Shown here: in pieces, positions 1 through 6,588 of the stretch
Numbering within the stretch: position 1 is the stretch's first letter
Layout: every line of letters begins with the position of its first letter
Assembly: GCA_029940345.1 (NCBI GenBank)
Contig: JAOZRC010000025.1
Location: forward strand, 4,292 to 17,760
DNA length: 13,469 bases
Direction of reading: 5' to 3'
From: Desulfobacterales bacterium
Lineage (GTDB): Bacteria; Desulfobacterota; Desulfobacteria; Desulfobacterales; JAUCGF01
Made by a program: the position numbers and the translations under genes
Notes under the pieces: model-generated
Database searches by the model: none
Seen by the model: only the letters and a program-made list of their open reading frames with translations
Told to the model about the DNA's origin: nothing

Positions 1-569
1 CCGACTTTCAGATTGACCGTTTCAGTCTCCATTTCCAAATCAATGGCGTCATACTTACATGCTTCCTTGCATTTCTCGGCATCCTGGGTGCCGATAATTT
101 GCGGTGAAATCACGTAGCGCGACGGAAACGCCATAGCGTAAGGCAAATAAGCGCCCTTAATGCGATCCATGCCGAGATTGAATTCATTGGAGACTTCCAT
201 TTCGCAAACCGCTTCGCAATCGCCGCAACAGGTGCAGTTTTCATTCACATAACGGGGGTTTAATTTAATGGTGGCGTCATAAGCGCCGGGTGCGCCTTCC
301 ACTTTTTCCACTTCGGCCAGTGTGAGAACCTTAATGAGGGGGTTGTCTTTAATTCGTCGGTAATTGATCTCAAGACCGCAGGTTGGTGGACACAACTTGG
401 GGAAATACTGGTTTAACTGTGAAACCCTACCGCCCAGGTAAGGATTCTTTTCGACCAGATAAACCTCATATCCCACTTCGGCCGCTTCGATAGCCGTGGT
501 CAGACCGCTGATCCCACCTCCGACGACCATGAGGCTTTGGCCTTGAGGAGCTGTTTTTTCGTTTGCCAT
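1..569 (-). CDS. qmoA: QmoA, quinone-interacting membrane-bound oxidoreductase flavoprotein subunit (N-terminal 190 codons, partial)
   Basis: QmoA is an HdrA-like FAD and iron-sulfur protein of the QmoABC complex, which in sulfate reducers is known to link the menaquinone pool to APS reductase. Reading the minus strand from the ATG at 569-567 gives an open frame to the window edge with no stop. Residues about 14-30 form a dinucleotide-binding loop (VVGGGISGL), followed by YLGGRVSQLNQYFPKLCPP and TCGLEINYRRIK, a cysteine-bearing stretch typical of HdrA/QmoA. Ferredoxin-like cysteines follow in CTCCGDCEAVC (about residues 115-125) and CKEACKYDAID (about 168-178). A good Shine-Dalgarno (GGAGG, minus strand, 580-576) lies 6 nt before the ATG. 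The gene lies downstream of aprA in the same direction, which is the usual aprBA-qmoABC order. The C-terminal part, qmoB and qmoC lie beyond the left edge. Generic HdrA is the main alternative, but the apr context argues for QmoA. Confidence 0.93.
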   Translation of the reverse strand, partial: MANEKTAPQGQSLMVVGGGISGLTTAIEAAEVGYEVYLVEKNPYLGGRVSQLNQYFPKLCPPTCGLEINYRRIKDNPLIKVLTLAEVEKVEGAPGAYDATIKLNPRYVNENCTCCGDCEAVCEMEVSNEFNLGMDRIKGAYLPYAMAFPSRYVISPQIIGTQDAEKCKEACKYDAIDLEMETETVNLKV

Positions 570-602
570 GCTATTCCTCCGTACATTTTATTCGGTTTTA
601 AC

Positions 603-669
603 TTTTAGGTGTCAGGTTTTAACATGCCTAACACTGGTTTAGGTGGTTTATAAAATCGAACACCTAAAA
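603..669. repeat. Inverted repeat in the aprA-qmoA gap
   Basis: TTTTAGGTGT at 603-612 and its exact complement ACACCTAAAA at 660-669 form a 10-bp perfect inverted repeat with a 47-nt interior. The interior holds further related words (CCTAA, GGTTTAGGTGG). It lies between the aprA terminator and the qmoA ribosome-binding site, so it could belong to a qmoA promoter/operator or simply be low-complexity intergenic repeat. Function is unknown. Confidence 0.45.
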
Positions 670-689
670 TCTAAAGCCAGTTGTTCTTA

Positions 690-727
690 ATAAAAACCTC
701 CGGACGCCATACTGAAGCGGCCGGAGG
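690..727 (-). terminator. Rho-independent terminator downstream of aprA
   Basis: On the minus strand, CCTCCGGCCGC (727-717) pairs with GCGTCCGGAGG (707-697) around a 9-nt loop, with one mismatch in the stem. It is followed directly by a run of T residues (696-692 on the plus strand are A). The hairpin starts 35 nt past the aprA stop codon. A GC-rich stem plus U-tract is the classic intrinsic terminator form. Because qmoA follows in the same direction, this separates aprBA from qmo transcription at least in part. Confidence 0.85.
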
Positions 728-762
728 TCGGTTGGTTCAATCAAGTCAGAGCCGTATTGCGA

Positions 763-2739
763 TTAATCGGCAATGATCTTGATGTAGTCTTTCTTGAAAC
801 ATTCCCATTTATCTGCTTTGGCATCATACTTGGAATTGGTGAAACAGAACCAGTTCTCATCATCCTGTCCGGGATAATCTGATTGATAGTAGAAACCGGG
901 GTAACGGGTTTCCTTGCGATACTGGATGTGACGCAGATGTGATTCAACTGTCCAGATGCGGTGGAAAATTTCCCAGCAACGCATCAGTTCATGCAGATCG
1001 CCAGCGGCCAGTTTTTCACAGTCTTCACGCATGGTCTGGAGAAGGTCCATAATGATCTCAAGACACTTGCTGGAGGTCATGTAAAAAGTTGCCGTACCCG
1101 CACCATACTCGTGCGTGGCTTTCATCAGACGTAACGCCATACCGGCCGGTTTGACATACGCCGGGTTGATATCTTCGGCGGTCGTATAAGCGACATTATC
1201 CAGGTAAGTGCGAACCGGTTTATAAATCAGGTCAACCAGTTCTTCTTTAGTCTGGCTCAACGTCGGTGTGAAATCGGCGTTGTCACGCACAAAACGGCAC
1301 ATGGATTTGGCAGCCATACGACCTTCCGCATGGGAACCGGAAGAAAATTTATGACCGGAACCGCCAACGCCGTCACCGGCGGTAAACAGACCGTTTACGG
1401 TGGTCATACGGTTATAGACTTTGTCTTTGTATTTGACTTTGTAGCTATCCGGAACCCAATCAAAGTCCGGGCCGGAAGTCCACAGACCGCAACAACCGGA
1501 GTGAGAACCCAACAAGTAAGGCTCGGTGGGCATAACTTCGGAGTTTTTCTTTTCAGGTTCGGTGTTCTGCGCACACCAGAGATTGGCCTGGCCACAGGTC
1601 ATGTCAAGGAAATCTTCCCAAGCTTCGGATTCGAGATGCTTGAGTTCTTTTTTGCTCATGGTCTCGCCCAGGGTTGCCAATGCGGTAACGGTGTCCATAA
1701 TAATGGGACCGCGGCCGGCTTTCATTTCAAACAGCATCAGGTGGTTGCGCAGGCAGGTCGGTGTGATTGCAGCGGTGCCATAAGGCGCATAATTTTCCAG
1801 TTCTTGTTTAGCAGCATCACTGGCAGCAAAATTTTCACCCAATCCGTTCAGGGTCTTGGCTTTGAACAGCAGGAACCAAGCACCTACAGGACCGTAACCG
1901 TCTTTAAAACGAGCAGGGGTGAAACGGTTCTCCATCATGGTAAGTTCGGCACCCACTTTCATACACATGGTGTAGGTGGAGCCTGCATTCCATACCGGAT
2001 ACCAAGCACGGCCTTTACCTTCGCCGACGGAACGAGGCTGATAGATATTGACAGCACCGCCACAAGCCACCATCATAGTCTTGCATTTGATGATGTAAAT
2101 TTTGTTTTCACGTACGGAAAAACCCACGGCACCGGCAATACGGTTTTCTTCATTGGCGTCCAGCAGAAGTTCAACGATGAAACAGCGCTCTATGATATTA
2201 TCATCACCGATGGCCAGTTTGGCAGCTTCGGCCACAACGCGTTTGTAGGACTCGCCATTGATCATGATCTGCCATTTGCCGGTGCGAACCGGTTTGGCAC
2301 CAGCTTTCAGCGTTCCTACCTTCTGGCCTTTTTTACCATCCAGGTTTTTGCCGTCATCGGTCAGTTTCCATACCGGCAGGCCCCATTCTTCAAACAGATG
2401 AACGGAGTCATCCACATGGCAGCCTAGATCGTAAATCAGGTCTTCACGCACGATTCCCATAAGGTCGTTACGCACCATACGGACATAATCTTCACATGAA
2501 TTATCACCGACATAGGTGTTAATAGCGGAAAGGCCCTGGGCCACCGCGCCGCTTCTTTCCATCGCAGCTTTATCACACAATAAAACGGATGCGCCTTCGG
2601 GCAACCATTTTTTAACTTCAAACGCCGTACCGCATGCGGCCATGCCGCCGCCTACGATCAGAACATCAACTTCACGCTCCTCAACTTCCGGGTCCCTAAT
2701 GGCTTTGCGTTCGCCTTGGGGAATATTGGGTAATGCCAT
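763..2739 (-). CDS. aprA: Adenylylsulfate (APS) reductase, alpha subunit AprA
   Basis: AprA is the FAD-containing catalytic subunit of dissimilatory APS reductase. It acts in the cytoplasm with AprB and converts APS to sulfite and AMP during sulfate respiration. The 658-residue protein matches the usual AprA length. It opens with an FAD-binding Rossmann motif (VDVLIVGGGMAACG, residues 24-37). It contains RAWYPVWNAGSTY (244-256), MENRFTPARFKDGYGPVG (269-286) and GSHSGCCGLW (411-420), which carry candidate substrate-pocket Trp, Arg and His residues (R272 or R277, H413). It then has a second flavin-contact segment, GDGVGGSGHKFSSGSHAEG (455-473). Exact equivalence to the residues of the Archaeoglobus structure was judged from motif context, not alignment. 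The ATG at 2739 is preceded by AAGGAGG (2753-2747) at 7 nt. The stop of aprB lies 62 nt upstream, consistent with a single aprBA transcript. A terminator follows. The operation direction (reduction) is inferred from the qmo context. Confidence 0.97.
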   Translation of the reverse strand: MALPNIPQGERKAIRDPEVEEREVDVLIVGGGMAACGTAFEVKKWLPEGASVLLCDKAAMERSGAVAQGLSAINTYVGDNSCEDYVRMVRNDLMGIVREDLIYDLGCHVDDSVHLFEEWGLPVWKLTDDGKNLDGKKGQKVGTLKAGAKPVRTGKWQIMINGESYKRVVAEAAKLAIGDDNIIERCFIVELLLDANEENRIAGAVGFSVRENKIYIIKCKTMMVACGGAVNIYQPRSVGEGKGRAWYPVWNAGSTYTMCMKVGAELTMMENRFTPARFKDGYGPVGAWFLLFKAKTLNGLGENFAASDAAKQELENYAPYGTAAITPTCLRNHLMLFEMKAGRGPIIMDTVTALATLGETMSKKELKHLESEAWEDFLDMTCGQANLWCAQNTEPEKKNSEVMPTEPYLLGSHSGCCGLWTSGPDFDWVPDSYKVKYKDKVYNRMTTVNGLFTAGDGVGGSGHKFSSGSHAEGRMAAKSMCRFVRDNADFTPTLSQTKEELVDLIYKPVRTYLDNVAYTTAEDINPAYVKPAGMALRLMKATHEYGAGTATFYMTSSKCLEIIMDLLQTMREDCEKLAAGDLHELMRCWEIFHRIWTVESHLRHIQYRKETRYPGFYYQSDYPGQDDENWFCFTNSKYDAKADKWECFKKDYIKIIAD

Positions 2740-2801
2740 CTTACATCCTCCTTAAATATATTTAATTCTATTTTCGATTTCGTTTGACAGTCACAGATCG
2801 C

Positions 2802-3239
2802 CTAAGCGAGTTCTTTGGGAACACAAATTTCGTAACTATCCGCTTCTTCGGTGCAAAGCAATTCGCTGTCCAGGTCTTTGCCTTTCATATCAAGATATGC
2901 ATTGGCAGCTCCTTCGGGAGTTGTACGGATGGGGAACTTAAAGCGTTTGATAAGACCATTGCGGAACTTACAGGTCCACATCACATCTTCGGTACCCATT
3001 AATGGATAGATGCTGCTTCCCAGCGGTACAAAATCGGAATACCCTCGTACTTCAATCGCCTGCGACGGACAAATTTTAACGCAGGAAAAACATTCCCAGC
3101 ACTGATCCGGTTCTTGATTATACGCTTTCATGGCGTTGGGTTCCAGAACCATCAGATCATTCGGGCAGATATACTCACATGCGGTTTTATCGCCGCCCTT
3201 ACAACCGTCACATTTTTCGTCAATTACAAAACTTGGCAT
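2802..3239 (-). CDS. aprB: Adenylylsulfate (APS) reductase, beta subunit AprB
   Basis: AprB is the ferredoxin-like subunit that passes electrons through two [4Fe-4S] clusters to the FAD of AprA. The 145-residue protein shows both cluster sets: C10-x2-C13-x7-C21-x3-C25 (with the insertion typical of AprB) and C47-x2-C50-x2-C53-x3-C57-P. A tryptophan directly after C47 (W48) matches the residue proposed in the Archaeoglobus enzyme to help electron transfer to the flavin. The C-terminal 40 or so residues form the expected tail, which in known structures wraps around AprA. The ATG at 3239 has a strong Shine-Dalgarno (AGGAGGT, 3254-3248) 8 nt upstream. It is the first gene of the apr unit, divergent from clpB across 653 bp, so the apr promoter should lie in that gap. 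Confidence 0.97.
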   Translation of the reverse strand: MPSFVIDEKCDGCKGGDKTACEYICPNDLMVLEPNAMKAYNQEPDQCWECFSCVKICPSQAIEVRGYSDFVPLGSSIYPLMGTEDVMWTCKFRNGLIKRFKFPIRTTPEGAANAYLDMKGKDLDSELLCTEEADSYEICVPKELA

Positions 3240-3587
3240 TTAATGATACCTCCTGTTAATGTTGTTTGATACTTAAATCACACTTACACATACTATCTGT
3301 TCATATAGTTTTCTGCTTTTCACGATTAGCCATACAATATCTCACGCACTTTGATTTACAAATTTTCGTGAAAGCATACTTAATATCTGATTTCTTTGAT
3401 CACTTAATTATTTCGTTTGTTCGTTTGCGCCCCCTTCCCAGTCAATGGCTTCCAGAGCCTTTATGCTACCGTTTTATCAAAACTTTTATGTGCCAATGAA
3501 TATGCATTGAAAGAGAATTTAAAGCTATTTGCCACAGTTTGAAATTTACCTATTAAATAAATATTGATTAAATTTATTTAAAAATCG

Positions 3588-3713
3588 CTTTCAGACGAAC
3601 AAATAAAAGCATTTAGCATCAGAAAAATACCTTGTCAAGAACTTTTGATATACAAAAATATTTGATTTTGATCGGCATTATGCCACAATGTGGTGGTTCG
3701 GTTCGTCTGAAAG
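3588..3713. promoter_or_regulatory. Perfect 13-bp inverted repeat, candidate paired operator
   Basis: CTTTCAGACGAAC at 3588-3600 recurs as its exact reverse complement GTTCGTCTGAAAG at 3701-3713, with 100 nt between. A 13-bp perfect match in a region of this size is very unlikely by chance. It sits in the divergent gap between aprB and clpB. Two oppositely oriented copies could bind a regulator that loops DNA or controls both genes. They could equally be the ends of a small relic repeat element. No known regulator motif was recognised. Confidence 0.45.
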
Positions 3714-3728
3714 GACCATTTGCAAGAA

Positions 3729-3756
3729 TTGACATAGCAATGAAAATGTTTAATTT
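3729..3756 (+). promoter_or_regulatory. Candidate sigma-70-type promoter for clpB
   Basis: TTGACA (3729-3734) is a perfect -35 hexamer. It is followed after 16 nt by TAATTT (3751-3756), a partial match to the -10 consensus. Transcription from here would give a clpB leader of about 130 nt including the hairpin at 3791-3851. I looked for a heat-shock sigma-32 promoter (CTTGAA with CCCCAT-type -10) in the gap and did not see a good one. Confidence 0.35.
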
Positions 3757-3790
3757 GTTATTAAAAATTGCCACCTATCCCGATCCGCTC

Positions 3791-3851
3791 TTGGTTTTCC
3801 GGAATGGTGGAGTGCGAACTTCAGCTTGCGAGTGCTACCCGGAAAAACCAA
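3791..3851 (+). other. Imperfect long hairpin in the clpB leader
   Basis: TTGGTTTTCCGG (3791-3802) pairs with CCGGAAAAACCAA (3839-3851), leaving one extra A in the right arm. The 36-nt interior is itself partly self-complementary (GGT against ACC). There is no T-run on either side, so it does not look like a terminator. It ends 30 nt before the Shine-Dalgarno of clpB (AGGAG, 3882-3886). It may be a leader RNA structure or a small dispersed palindromic repeat. Confidence 0.4.
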
Positions 3852-3892
3852 AATAGGAATACTATACCTTATATATACCGTAGGAGCATAAG

Positions 3893-6490
3893 ATGCGATT
3901 TGACAAATTCACTTTAAAATCACAGGAATTGATCCAAAATGCCCACAATCTGGCGGTGCAATACAACCATCAGCAGATCGAACCGGAGCATTTACTGGCC
4001 GCGATGTTAAGCGAACCTGAGGGGATTACACGCGCCATGCTGCATAAACTGGGTGCATCCCCCGGAGAAGTGGCTCAGGAACTGACCGCTGCTTTGAATA
4101 AAATTCCCAAAGTAAGTGGAGCCGGCGCTGGCGAAGCTCATATTTCTCTTCGAACCCAGCGTGTTTTGGACACCGCTTTTACCGAAGCATCCAAAATGAA
4201 GGATCAGTATGTCAGCGTCGAACATATTTTAATCGCTATCAGTGATGAAAAAGAGGGCGATGCCAGCCTGGTTCTTGATCGTCATGGCGTAAAACGCGAA
4301 TCTATCTTAAAAGGATTAAAAGATATCCGCGGATCGCAACGCATCATCGACCCCAATCCGGAAGAAAAATATCAGGCGTTGGATAAATTCAGCCGGGATT
4401 TGACCGCATTGGCACGTCTGGACAAGCTGGACCCGGTCATTGGCCGGGATGAGGAAATCCGAAGAGTTGTCCAGGTGCTTTCCCGACGACGCAAAAATAA
4501 TCCGGTTTTGATTGGTGAGCCGGGTGTGGGCAAAACCGCCATTGTGGAGGGACTGGCACGCCGCATTGTTGCCGGCGATATTTCCGAAACGCTCAAAAAC
4601 CGGCGCTTAATGGCGCTTGATATGGGCGCTTTGATTGCCGGAGCCAAATATCGGGGTGAATTCGAAGACCGCCTCAAAGCACTTTTAAAAGAGGTTGAAG
4701 CCGCTGAAGGCGAAGTCATTTTATTCATTGACGAACTTCACACGCTGGTGGGCGCCGGCGCCAGTGAAGGCGCTATGGATGCATCCAATATGCTCAAACC
4801 CGCTCTGGCCCGAGGCACGCTGCGATGCGTCGGTGCCACCACCATCAATGAATACCGCAAGTATATCGAGAAAGACGCCGCCCTGGAGCGCCGTTTTCAA
4901 CCGGTGTTGGTGCGTGAACCCAGCGTAGAAGACACCATTTCGATTTTGCGTGGTTTGAAAGAAAAATATGAAATTCATCACGGTGTCAGAATCACGGATG
5001 CGGCTATTGTGGCGGCAGCGACGCTCTCCAAACGTTATATTGCGGATCGCTTTTTACCTGACAAAGCGATTGACCTTATTGATGAAAGCGCTTCTAAGCT
5101 AAGAATTGAAATCGACAGTATGCCCGCTGAAATCGACGAAATCCAGCGCAAAATTATCCAGATCGAAATTGAGCGGGAGGCCTTGAAAAAGGAGTCGGAT
5201 CCGGCGTCTATAGAGCGACTCAATCGCCTTGACCAGGAAATCAGCGCCATGCAGGGGGCCCTGCATTCCATGAAAGCGCACTGGCAAAATGAAAAGGATA
5301 TGATCCAAACCATCCGAGGTCTCAAAGAGCAGCTCGAACAATTGGGCAATGCGGCGCAACAGGCCGAACGCGCCGGTGATCTGGCACGCGTGGCTGAAAT
5401 CCGTTACGGACAAACCGTTCAACTGAAAACTAAACTGGAAGCGGCCAATGCCGATTTGGCCCTGCTCCAGACCGATCGTAAAATACTCAAGGAAGAAGTG
5501 GATGACAAAGATATTGCGGAAGTGATTGCCAGTCAGACCGAAATTCCGGTGAACAAAATGCTTGAGGGCGAACGTGAAAAACTGGTTCACATGGAAAAGC
5601 GGCTTGCAAAGCGCGTGATTGGCCAAAAAAAAGCCATTATTGCCGTGTCTGATGCGGTACGGCGTGCCCGTTCCGGTTTACAGGACCCTGATCGGCCATT
5701 AGGCTCCTTCATTTTTATGGGGCCCACCGGCGTGGGCAAAACAGAACTGGCCAAGGCGTTGGCGGAATTTATTTTCGACAGCGAACAGGCTATCATCCGG
5801 ATTGATATGTCGGAATATATGGAAAAACACGCCGTTTCGCGCCTGATCGGGGCTCCTCCCGGTTACGTGGGGTATGATGAAGGCGGATACCTGACCGAAG
5901 CGGTGCGTCGGCGACCTTTTGCCGTGGTGCTGTTTGATGAAATCGAAAAAGCCCACCCCGAAGTGTTTAACGTGCTGCTCCAAATTTTAGATGACGGCCG
6001 CATGACCGATGGCCAGGGGCGCACCGTGGACTTTAAAAACACCATTATTATTATGACATCCAATATCGGCAGCCAATGGATTCAGGAATTCGGGCCTTCT
6101 GACCGCGCAAAAATGGAAAAGCGCATTACCGAAACATTGCGCGCCAGTTTTAAACCCGAATTTCTAAATCGTATTGATGAATCGGTCATTTTTCATAATC
6201 TGCTGCCGGAACAAATTGGAGCTATTGTGAAAATCCAGATGCGGCATCTTTCAAAACGCCTGGCAGATAGAAAAATCACGTTGACCCTTACCGATGGCGC
6301 CGAGGCCTTTCTGGCAAAAAAAGGGTATGACCCGGTGTACGGCGCAAGACCGTTAAAACGGGCGATTCAGAAATATATTGAAAATCCACTGTCAATGGCG
6401 ATTTTAAAAGGAACGATTGCAGACGGCAGTGATCTGAACGCCGATGTCGCCGACGAACAGATTCGGTTTATCCAATCGGTGAGGAAATAA
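3893..6490 (+). CDS. clpB: ATP-dependent chaperone ClpB (Hsp100 disaggregase)
   Basis: ClpB is a hexameric AAA+ machine of the cytoplasm that, with DnaK/DnaJ/GrpE, pulls polypeptides out of aggregates after heat or other stress. At 865 residues the length is normal and every domain is present. The N-terminal Clp repeat domain spans about 1-145. NBD1 has Walker A GEPGVGKT (208-215), Walker B VILFIDE (275-281) and the arginine pair ERR (332-334). The coiled-coil middle domain (about 405-525) distinguishes ClpB from ClpA. NBD2 has Walker A GPTGVGKT (610-617), Walker B VVLFDE (678-683) and sensor-2 GARPLKR (817-823). The ATG at 3893 has AGGAG (3882-3886) 6 nt upstream. An internal ATG for the short ClpB isoform was not identified with confidence. 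The gene is transcribed alone, divergent from apr and convergent with the next gene. Confidence 0.97.
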   Translation: MRFDKFTLKSQELIQNAHNLAVQYNHQQIEPEHLLAAMLSEPEGITRAMLHKLGASPGEVAQELTAALNKIPKVSGAGAGEAHISLRTQRVLDTAFTEASKMKDQYVSVEHILIAISDEKEGDASLVLDRHGVKRESILKGLKDIRGSQRIIDPNPEEKYQALDKFSRDLTALARLDKLDPVIGRDEEIRRVVQVLSRRRKNNPVLIGEPGVGKTAIVEGLARRIVAGDISETLKNRRLMALDMGALIAGAKYRGEFEDRLKALLKEVEAAEGEVILFIDELHTLVGAGASEGAMDASNMLKPALARGTLRCVGATTINEYRKYIEKDAALERRFQPVLVREPSVEDTISILRGLKEKYEIHHGVRITDAAIVAAATLSKRYIADRFLPDKAIDLIDESASKLRIEIDSMPAEIDEIQRKIIQIEIEREALKKESDPASIERLNRLDQEISAMQGALHSMKAHWQNEKDMIQTIRGLKEQLEQLGNAAQQAERAGDLARVAEIRYGQTVQLKTKLEAANADLALLQTDRKILKEEVDDKDIAEVIASQTEIPVNKMLEGEREKLVHMEKRLAKRVIGQKKAIIAVSDAVRRARSGLQDPDRPLGSFIFMGPTGVGKTELAKALAEFIFDSEQAIIRIDMSEYMEKHAVSRLIGAPPGYVGYDEGGYLTEAVRRRPFAVVLFDEIEKAHPEVFNVLLQILDDGRMTDGQGRTVDFKNTIIIMTSNIGSQWIQEFGPSDRAKMEKRITETLRASFKPEFLNRIDESVIFHNLLPEQIGAIVKIQMRHLSKRLADRKITLTLTDGAEAFLAKKGYDPVYGARPLKRAIQKYIENPLSMAILKGTIADGSDLNADVADEQIRFIQSVRK

Positions 6491-6588
6491 TTAAGGCCGC
6501 GGCGTCCTTCCAGGGCACCGCTTCGAGGTTAAAAAATGGAACGGTTTTTTGCTTCACAAATGTCCCGTTTTATGTTGACGACTATTAT
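6491..6588. terminator. Convergent gap with weak terminator-like hairpins
   Basis: The gap between the clpB stop and the stop of the convergent gene holds a nine-base-pair hairpin (6499-6507 with 6513-6521, one internal mismatch, 5-nt loop). It lacks a following T-run. Further on, AACGG (6540-6544) can pair with CCGTT (6565-6569); on the minus strand this stem is followed by TCCATTTTTT, a poor terminator for the minus-strand gene. Neither is a textbook terminator. Confidence 0.3.

Larger units (their letters stand above)
3240..3892. other. Divergent intergenic region between aprB and clpB
   Basis: This 653-bp stretch is clearly more AT-rich than the flanking genes and must hold the promoters of the apr unit (minus) and clpB (plus). 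I find no convincing gene in it: the only open frames start at TTG codons without a ribosome-binding site. It contains a 13-bp inverted repeat (3588-3713), a sigma-70-like site (3729-3756) and a leader hairpin (3791-3851), listed separately. On the minus strand TTGTAA (3361-3356) followed 18 nt later by TTGTAT is a weak candidate for the apr promoter. A short imperfect palindrome, CCACAATGTGG, lies at 3683-3693. Confidence 0.7.

Noticed and set aside
1330..2427. 365-codon open frame on the plus strand
   Set aside because: It lies entirely antisense to aprA, has no ribosome-binding site and reads as low-complexity Phe/Gly/Thr-rich sequence. It is a shadow of the conserved aprA codons.
763..3239. 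Reverse (sulfur-oxidising) AprBA
   Set aside because: qmoA follows directly, which fits the reductive sulfate-respiration arrangement better; some sulfur oxidisers also have Qmo, so this is a judgement, not proof.
3266..3856. Two small plus-strand frames (3266-3499 and 3632-3856) in the aprB-clpB gap
   Set aside because: Both start at TTG codons without a Shine-Dalgarno, their composition is that of AT-rich intergenic DNA, and they match no known small protein.
5625..5632. Run of eight A residues inside clpB as a possible programmed frameshift
   Set aside because: The main frame continues through it with all NBD2 motifs intact, and shifted frames give no meaningful product.
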